DNA from: Branchiostoma belcheri
Lineage: Eukaryota > Chordata > Leptocardii > Amphioxiformes > Branchiostomatidae
Assembly: GCF_001625305.1 (NCBI RefSeq)
Contig: NW_017804531.1
Span: 1,045,649 to 1,109,648, forward strand
Length of the DNA: 64,000 nt
Direction of reading: 5' to 3'
The translations under genes were made by a program, and so were the position numbers. The notes under the pieces are model-generated. The model was not told the DNA's origin and searched no databases. It was given only the letters and a program-made list of their open reading frames with translations. Of this stretch, positions 57,801 through 64,000 are shown piece by piece. How positions within the stretch are numbered: position 1 is the first letter of the stretch; the number at the start of each line of letters is the position of its first letter.

Positions 57801-60387
57801 TTAAAGGAACTATCAAAACTTAGGGTGAGTCTTTGTAACACTGTTTCTATAACATGTTTCTATTTTTTAACGTTCACTACATCGATATGTATGTAACTCA
57901 CCAGATATGATGATCATGATGTTGATGAAGGTTTATAGAACATGAAAGTCGGTATCTTTCAGGTGTGAAGTTCACAGGAAAACATAAAAGATTGTCTTGA
58001 TGTAAAGTCTTAAATCTTGTGTCCATTTTTTAAATGTTAGGCCATGTTGATTTGATTCTATGGACATCCGTGTGCGAATGAATTTTCGTCAGTTTCCAAA
58101 AAAAAAAATATTCAACCATGCTGTAAATCGTACAAAGCAACTGCAAAATTAGCAAATATATAGTACCGAAGGTTTCCAAAAATATTGGAAAACGATACTA
58201 ATGTCTTAAATGTTCCTTTACAAATGTACCTTAGACTTGAAAAGTTATAGCTTGTACCCATTAAGGAAGCATTCACAATCGTCTCTCAGGTGCGAAGATT
58301 GTCTCGATGAACAGCCATAAATCTTGTGGCAGTCTTCCAAAGTTATTTATCTTCCCTGGACAGCAGTGCTAATCAGAATTAGTTTGGCTCCCAATCGTAG
58401 CAAAGCAATCGCCATTACTGCTAAATTTAGAACCGAGGGATTCACACATTGAGTTAGCTCTGACTGGCTGCTGAGGAAATGTAATTACTCTGGTGCTGTG
58501 CATCTCTAGATGATACCAGGGCAGTATCTGTCACTGTCAGCTGTGAATCAGGCAGGTTACTGTGTGTTACTGTGTCTGATGGAAAGAGGGTTTCTCACTA
58601 GATTGGCTCAGTAAATGTCCATTATAAGGGTACATGCTAGTAGCACATTAGGGTATGATATATTGGTGCAGAATATCAGGGGCAAGATAGGTTTGTATCA
58701 TACTGTATGAAAGTATGAAGGAAATCATGGCAATGGTTTATGAACATTTTGTAGTAGCCATACTTCTCAAAGTCTGAATGGTGCAAGTAAAACTTGGTGC
58801 AGGTAATTTTCAATGTTATCTGCACCAGTGCAGATATGCAAAAAAAAGTACTTCGAGCCCAGCAATACCAATACGTTTTGATATCTGCACAAACCACCAT
58901 TAAAAGATACCTCAGACTCCCCCCTGTATACTTGAGCTTTTTAGCAAATCCTTCAACAGCTTTGATCTATTTTCTTGTTTTCTTCAGGATCACAAATACG
59001 AGAACATCGAGCGAACAGCACAGAATCTGGCGGAGCAGGCACAGGAGCTGGCCTTTGACCCCGAGTACATGTCGCCCTTCGCCACAGAAGCACAGCATGC
59101 TGGGATAGATGTCAAAGGTCAGTCAATGGAAAAATTTCTTTCGGTTTATCAGGCAAATCTATGTTAGAAACTTGGAGATTTGATATGCAAGAGAGACGGT
59201 AGTTTCAAAGAAAAGCATTAGTTTTGTTAATGGAACAACAGGTCGTTCGGTGTAGTATAGCCAGCTGCCATCGCGCCACGTGCCTGCGAAGCTGGTGTGT
59301 TGCGCCGAATGGCAGTTATACCAGCTATACAGATACAGAAGCCGGTTTTACTCCCAAGGGCAGTTATACTGGCTATACAGATACAGAAGCTGGTGTGTTA
59401 CGCCAGAGGGCGGTTATACTGGCTATACAGAAACAGAAGCTGGTGTGTTACGCCGAAGGGGGGTTATACCGGCTATACAGATACAGAAGCTGGTGTGTTA
59501 CACCGAATGGCGGTTATACCGGCTATACTGATACAGAAGCTGGTGTGTTACGCCAAATGGCGGTTATACCGACTGTACAGATACACATACAGATGTTTTT
59601 GACTGCGTATCACTGTTAGATGCTAAAACCTGGTTTGCCCTTTTTGACACAGTAGCCCATAAATTTGAACCTGATCTGTAGCAGTTTATCCGTGACATTT
59701 GCAACAGAGTCTTGCAGCTGTTGCACTGACAAGCCTCGGAGGTCAACAACTTTTATCTTCTTATATAGCACAGAAGGGAAATCACTCTGGACTTAACGAT
59801 GTAATCCTCGTGTAATACTGACAGATATACCTTTGATATCAGTTCTGGTTACTGTTAATCAAAGGCTTTGTTCAAAGTCTTGAGATTATCTTTGCTCCCA
59901 GTTGACTTGTGGAACGGTTAGATCTCATTTGTCTGGCTTCTCTCCAAATTGTCTTGTACATGTGTGTTACAAATTGATGCTTTCATCTACAGATTGGGAC
60001 ACTGCTGTTAGTGGATGCCGGGCATATTTTGCTCCTTTTGCTTAGGCCACACCAGTTTAATTTGTTGGTTTTTACAGAAACTTATGTACAAAATGTATAA
60101 GAGTGAAAAAAATACAAACAGGCCTAGGCATCCTCTGATAGCCCCAAAAGCTACGATAGCTATAAAGTCAACATACCAGGCTGGATTGTAATTCAAACAA
60201 TGAATTTAAACTTTCATCAAACCAATACATATATGAGCATTTTGGAGTTGATTCAGAACCTGAATCCTTATATCTGTTGTAAATAACAGTTGCCGGTTTA
60301 AAAAAAATCTTCTTTTTTTTTTCTGCAGGAGGAAAACCAGACGACATTACAGTGCTGCTGTCAGTGGTTGCGTTGTATGCAGACTAA
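45852..60387 (+). CDS. PPTC7: PPTC7, PP2C-type mitochondrial phosphatase, 301 aa
   Basis: Exons: 45852-46065, 53696-53875, 57056-57254, 57701-57824, 58988-59117, 60329-60387. All are in phase. Metal-binding PP2C motifs: [38 protein letters not shown] and KPDDIT. The protein closely follows human PPTC7 (304 aa) from GFSKDF to the end, including FNTPFQLS and DPEYMSPFA. Residues 1-30 are Arg-rich, without acidic residues up to about 22, fitting a mitochondrial presequence. PPTC7 dephosphorylates mitochondrial proteins and, in vertebrates, restrains BNIP3/NIX-driven mitophagy. The start is ATGCAGTCG; an in-frame extension upstream has no ATG. Intron 1 is 7.6 kb. Part of exon 2 is duplicated inside intron 2. 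Confidence 0.97.
49430..49770. repeat. Tandem duplication, ~200-bp unit, two copies
   Basis: The block tttttgcgatcatattgctt, aatgttaaaagacttctatt, attgtaaaggagt recurs with a shift of about 198 bases. The second copy has lost about 35 bases around the ccttcgaggcacctttgag segment. Confidence 0.88.
49981..50320. repeat. Tandem duplication, ~172-bp unit, two copies
   Basis: agcggtcc(g/t)taatttcctc, ttttggaactggtgttttt and gagctaggtaatattttgtg occur in both halves with minor changes. Confidence 0.88.
53110..53340. repeat. Nested palindrome before PPTC7 exon 2
   Basis: The outer arms (about 53110-53172 and 53273-53340) pair cataacataaaattac / gtaattttatgttatg and tacattacagggct / agccctgtaatgta. 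At the centre is a hairpin (53171-53275) with arms CTGGTTACCAAACCTATTAT and its complement, a sister of 34493-34594. The combined foldable length is about 230 bases. Confidence 0.82.
53280..53690. repeat. AT-rich tandem repeats up to the exon 2 acceptor
   Basis: Diverged units of roughly 80-90 bases, each with ataccagtaattttatgtta, gatatacaattgtatgat and actgaactgtt. The array ends at the PPTC7 exon 2 acceptor (cccccag, 53690-53695). Confidence 0.75.
53930..54180 (+). mobile_element. LINE 3' end with ORF2 C-terminal remnant
   Basis: One frame reads [21 protein letters not shown], the form found at the C-terminus of CR1/L2-type non-LTR polymerases (W-N-S-L-P, then S-x-D-S-F). It is followed by a short tail with ggtgtaatgtagctagctgc and ggcggttataccggc, ending in (ACAGAT)n. 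Truncated at the 5' side. Similar remnants lie at 54470-54600 (plus) and 56565-56960 (minus). Confidence 0.78.
54251..54299 (+). pseudogene. Partial duplicate of PPTC7 exon 2 end with donor site
   Basis: The last 45 bases of exon 2 (agctattacgagttgttaga ... gtag) are repeated exactly, with the GTGAGTAT donor, 424 bases downstream of the original. The sequence just before the copy (caccactttctcc|ag) ends in an acceptor-like ctccag. Flanking intron sequence (tatggtgg...gggagcc, ttaccttgtacgtacacttt) is also repeated, so this is a local segmental duplication. Confidence 0.85.
54470..54600 (+). mobile_element. LINE 3' end fragment
   Basis: [19 protein letters not shown] in one frame, then directly aaaggcggttatatcggcta and ACAGATACAG repeats; most of the usual tail is deleted. 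A further tail piece is at about 54915-54962. Confidence 0.75.
55408..55775. mobile_element. PIF/Harbinger-type MITE, 368 bp, TAA TSD
   Basis: GGCCACACCAAATTAATTTC and GAAATTAAATTGGTGCACAC; flanked by TAA (55405-55407 and 55776-55778). The last nine bases of the right end have diverged. It is inserted in the opposite orientation to 20259-20626, judged by the internal cgcccgcccgctccatt segment. In PPTC7 intron 2. Confidence 0.88.
56565..56960 (-). mobile_element. LINE 3' end with ORF2 C-terminal remnant, reversed
   Basis: The reverse complement encodes [22 protein letters not shown], preceded by a longer stretch of the same frame with a frame change near 56880. Two tail units follow (about 56565-56640 and 56668-56745). 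Located just before PPTC7 exon 3. Confidence 0.75.
58778..58862 (+). repeat. Dispersed GTGCAGGTAA repeat (family J)
   Basis: tggtgcaagtaaaacttggt, gcaggtaattttcaatgtta and cttcgagcccagc, 126 bases before PPTC7 exon 5. Confidence 0.75.
59230..59600 (+). mobile_element. LINE 3' end with ~50-bp minisatellite, six units
   Basis: Tail gtgtagtatagccagctgcc then six units starting near 59288, 59338, 59389, 59438, 59487 and 59537, each ggtgtgttacgcc ... ggttataccggctatacag. Three overlapping frames of 83-131 aa span it and are artefacts. In PPTC7 intron 5. Confidence 0.85.
60045..60275. mobile_element. PIF/Harbinger-type MITE, truncated
   Basis: Left end GGCCACACCAGTTTAATTTG after TTA, with the body aaacaggcctaggcatcct and gagcattttggagttgattc. 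No right end is present before PPTC7 exon 6 at 60329. Confidence 0.75.
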
Positions 60388-60661
60388 CACAGAAGTGGGG
60401 GGGGGGCAGTTGGGGTAACTTATGTACAGTAAAGTGAAACTTTATTCCACAACAACTGTAACAGGTAAAATGTATGGCAAGCTCTTCAGAGTTACGTTAT
60501 ATTACTTGGTTGGTCAAATCAGTCACTTCTTACAGATACACTTTCACTGAACCAATCTAATACTTAGTGAATTGAAAATATATATCTAGTTTGACACAAT
60601 GCAAGAGAACACTTTCTGGCTACAACACATCAAGGAAATAATGTTCATCAAGGAATAGAAA

Positions 60662-60766
60662 TAGCCTGAGTGCCATCATATTTGTACATGTATGCCAGGG
60701 CTCCTATACTGGCTCCAAAAGGGAGTATGGGAGCCCTAGCATACAAATAGGACGGCACCCAGGCTA
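60662..60766. mobile_element. Hairpin MITE, perfect 9-bp TSD, in PPTC7 3' UTR
   Basis: 105 bp, with TAGCCT termini like families B and C but a different body (atatttgtacatgtatgcca, gggctcc / gggagccc). The 9-bp duplication gaatagaaa is exact. Confidence 0.9.
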
Positions 60767-61944
60767 GAATAGAAAGTTCTGTTAATGTTGATATCTGGTT
60801 GTGTAAAGAAGAGGTTCTTTCTCAGATTTGTGTGAATTGGTAGATGGAATGCTTGATGACATTGGTTGACCTTGACTTATACAGAATGGTGTGTGGGAGG
60901 GGGGCAGAGGTTGATGACCTGTGGAAGTGTTACAGATAGTGACTTGCAGTGTCTATCGTCTGTGTTTCTGTACATTTAACTGTATGTCTGTATATATACA
61001 GAAGTGAAGGGAAGTTTTACCATAATGGTATCTTTTTCAAGCATACAAAATATTTAGGATGTGTAGTTTAAGACAAGGTTTTTGTGAATGCATCAGCTTG
61101 ACTTCTTGGGTATTGCTTGTAACCATCCCCTCACAGTGTATATTTCACATACCTAAAACTGTCAAATCTGAATTGTTCAGTATTCATTTATACGGTGAGA
61201 ACAGGAATTTGAACCAGAGAACACTAGGATGTATGTCAAAGACCAGGAGTTTTGAATACAACTACACTCTGTAGTTTTGCTTGGATATTTCATATGAAAA
61301 AGTATGCACTTCAACCTGTTCTACTATGTAAAATGGGTTGTACATTGCTTAATTGAGACAAACTAATATTAGCTTGTCAGTCGTCAATGAAAAATTTGGA
61401 GAAAGATCAATCCAACAGTACTGCCTGTCAATCGCAGATACATACTCGCATGGCAAGCTCTCTCTCCTGTAAGTTAACCCTCTTCCTGCTTTTCATGTAT
61501 GTGTAGCACATGTATGTAGCAGAGAGAGGGTTAAGAAAACAAAGCAGTTTAAGTACTAATTGAAGGGATGGTTGGTGTTAGAGCCAGAATTGTAATATGT
61601 TAAAGACAGTGGTTGCAGTTTTGTCTGTAAAGTGTTGGGAACCTAAAACAGTATTAGAGGAAGCAGAGTATTAACAGAGAAAGTATGAAGTATCTGTTGC
61701 ATGACTGTGTGTGTGATATGCTCCTAGGTACTTATTCCTGTGTAGTTTCCTCTGGTAGTTTTAATTTTCATTGCTTAAGGAACTGGCCAGGTTGTGGCAT
61801 GTGGCTTTTTCAAAGAAGATCTTGATAGCAGTTTATATCTGAAAGTTACGAACATTTCAAATATGAAAAAATGATTTCTTTGTGAGAGAAACATGTCAAA
61901 GCCATTGACCACTTCCTTTATGCATTGAATGTAACAGTTATTGT

Positions 61945-61950
61945 AATAAA
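61945..61950 (+). terminator. Poly(A) signal, PPTC7
   Basis: AATAAA in ttgtaataaactcacgg, about 1.56 kb after the stop codon. Later sites cannot be excluded. Confidence 0.5.
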
Positions 61951-61970
61951 CTCACGGTTAGCTTTTTAGT

Positions 61971-64000
61971 AAGCACGCAAAAGGCCATATAGAGAAAAGT
62001 ATGCTTTTTACTAGTGGGCGAAATACTGTAGAAAAGTTTCCCAGTAGAAAGGGCTCAAGAATGAAAAGAAAAAAACAACAAAAACATGTCCTAGGTTTTG
62101 GCAGAATCCTGTCGCCTAAATATGCACTGTACAGTACCAAAAGTATCAAGCTGCTGTTGAGGATGTGAAAAGGTGTAAATAATAAGAACTGAGAAACCTT
62201 TAAGAACATATTTATGTGGACATGAGTGTATCAGCATGTGTAGTGTAGTAGAGGGCAGGGTGAACTTTAACAATGCAAGAGTAGCAGGGACTTGAAGAGA
62301 CTTGTGCCTAGGTTATTACTAACATGTTGACCATGTTACACCAGACTTGATGTTATACGGGGAATTCTCAAAATATTTCAACTTTTTCTAAGTTAGATGT
62401 TTGCCTTTGTGATTTCTTATGTACATGTATGTTTGCCTCTGTACATGTAATATAGACTAGTCTCGGTTAAAGCCAGTAGCTTCTGAAAATCACGATATAA
62501 TGAAAGCTGGGCCAAAGCTGTAGGCGATATTTAGGTGCCAAGACATTGTTTACGCTAACTAGTACTAACACTAATTGTTTATGCTTTCTCAATGTTAAAT
62601 TTTACCTTACATGTAAGAACGTTTGCTCTTTTTGGGGGTGGTCTGACTTTTAAGAAGGAAGATATTGTTGTTATGTTATTTCAACTGTTCACAAAGCTTG
62701 CTGCTACCAACTGTAAGCTACGTATACTTGTGGTGAGGAAGGTATCACAAAAAAACTCTCAGAATTTTATCTCTATGTTACTTGATGTACAGTCACTTTC
62801 CTTTAGCCTGTCTGAAAGCGATTTGTTATGTCCTTTCGTTAAGCTCCAGCTTTGTTTCATGGATGAAGACTTAAATGTGCTGTTTTTCCTACTTTTGTTC
62901 TCTGGATTGAATAGAGTGGTTTATGATGAACAGAGATGCAGAAATGGCATGAAAGATGATGATGGCAGTGGATGTAGAAACAACTCAAACTGCGGAGGTG
63001 TCCAAACTGCAGTGTCTGTACATGTATGTATGCACTGCAGAGAGATGCTAGCCTCTTGTGCAGGCCTCGGAGTGGGTTGGAGTTTTTTTGCTGTGTTAAA
63101 TGGATTCTTTGCCAGAGAACATTATACCCACCATGGATTTTGTGGTGGGTATAACCTTCTTTGGCAGTACATGTATAACCTTCTCTGGTGGTATACAGTT
63201 CTCTAGCAAAAAAACGCATTTAAAGTATCAAAACACCTTCCCTATCAGAGACCTGCACAGGAGGCTAGAGAGATGCAATCTAATCCCTCAGGAAAACAGC
63301 TGGGATTTTCACAAATGTCTTGGTAATGAACGATGACTTGAGGGGAGAAAAAGATGTTGAGTTGAGTTTGTGACAAGGGTTTACTTGATGTTGAGGCAGA
63401 GAGAAGGAGCAGCAGTGTTGGTGGAGATTTCTCGTTGTGTCGGCATTGAGTAGTTTTTTGTCAATGTGCATCTGTCATCTTGTCATGTTCATCTCATCTC
63501 TGTACTTACCATGCCACTGTTGTGTTTTCTGCAAAGTTTTCATCCTAAACATTTCTCATCTTTGCTTGATGCATCATCTATGTCTTCTGTATTCTTGCCT
63601 TTGTAAATCTCCTTGATCGCGGTCGTTTTTATAGGAATGAGGCCATAGAAGTGATGTATTGTTCAGCAGATTTTCCTGTGAAAGAATTGGTACATGGAAG
63701 TGAAAAATAACAAAAAAAAACTTAGAACTTCAGCTGAAAATGAGCTGTGGATGGGTAAAAGCTATGCTTTTTCATGAAAGCTCTGTTGAAGAGGTTATTA
63801 TATATATTTGGCTGGCCCAAGCACGATTTGGCATGTTGTTCTGTGTATGTTGCTGTGTCCATTGGCATCAGGCTTGTAAAATACTGCATACAAATTTATA
63901 CAACTGGCTCATACGGATTGGCTAGGTGCAATACTGCTCCTAACACTACCACATCTAGTGTTGTGTCACGAGGATGTTTGATCCACCACCCCCTCCCCCA
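61971..64000. other. Right edge, no supported gene
   Basis: The 204-codon frame at 62592-63206 has no recognisable domain, no coding-like composition and ends in a hairpin (aaccttctttgg / ccaaagaaggtt type pairs near 63105-63200), so I do not call it a gene. The region could be a longer PPTC7 3' UTR or intergenic. Confidence 0.5.

Larger units (their letters stand above)
60388..61970 (+). other. PPTC7 3' UTR with a transposon hairpin
   Basis: Runs from the TAA stop (60385-60387) to an AATAAA at 61945-61950. It contains a hairpin element at 60662-60766 (ends TAGCCTGAGTGCC and GGCACCCAGGCTA) flanked exactly by gaatagaaa (60653-60661 and 60767-60775). If transcribed, the hairpin could pair over about 45 bases. 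An atgtatgtgtagcacatgtatgtagc stretch near 61496 also folds. Confidence 0.65.

Noticed and set aside
59224-59619. Frame of 131 codons with [18 protein letters not shown] repeats
   Set aside because: All three frames stay open because the ~50-bp LINE-tail minisatellite lacks stops; it is intronic in PPTC7.
62592-63206. Open frame of 204 codons at the right edge
   Set aside because: Long for AT-rich DNA, but no domain, no coding-like composition, no splice or poly(A) context, and its end lies in a hairpin of GGTGGGTATAA repeats. Likely untranslated PPTC7 3' sequence.

Overview
The window looks like a chordate-type invertebrate nuclear genome, most likely amphioxus (Branchiostoma). It has spliced genes with GT-AG introns, vertebrate-like proteins, many small inverted-repeat transposons, and a gene order matching human 12q24.11. 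Species is inferred from gene content and repeat style; no marker gene is present. All exon models were read by hand from splice sites and phase, and each closes in frame.

Layout. 1-2807: repeats only. 2808-12396 (-): a ten-exon p47phox/NCF1-like NADPH oxidase organizer of 892 codons, with a 562-codon last exon. 12397-16308: intergenic. 16309-32385 (+): FAM216A homologue, ten exons, including a tandem array of partial exon copies and a nested transposon complex. 34695-37357 (-): VPS29 of retromer. 37358-37600: a compact divergent promoter. 37601-43949 (+): RAD9, fourteen exons. 45852-60387 (+): PPTC7, a mitochondrial PP2C-type phosphatase, six exons, with its 3' UTR to about 61.97 kb. 61971-64000: no supported gene.

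The block FAM216 - VPS29 - RAD9 - PPTC7 keeps the order recalled for human FAM216A - VPS29 - RAD9B - PPTC7, with PPTC7 flipped here. The five genes serve unrelated processes (oxidase assembly, an unknown function, endosomal sorting, the DNA damage clamp, mitochondrial dephosphorylation), so the link is chromosomal history and shared promoters, not a pathway.

Two observations stand out. First, the NCF1-like protein carries, between its conserved autoinhibitory region and its conserved p67phox-binding motif, a repeated tyrosine-rich segment with YxxM, YxxP and YxN motifs like those of Gab/IRS/Cas docking proteins. Second, a miniature Ty3/Gypsy-like retrotransposon and a solo LTR both carry a tRNA-like RNA polymerase III promoter and a T5 terminator inside the LTR. 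Several hairpin transposons show exact 9-bp target duplications, and Harbinger-like elements show TWA duplications, so many insertions can be ordered in time.
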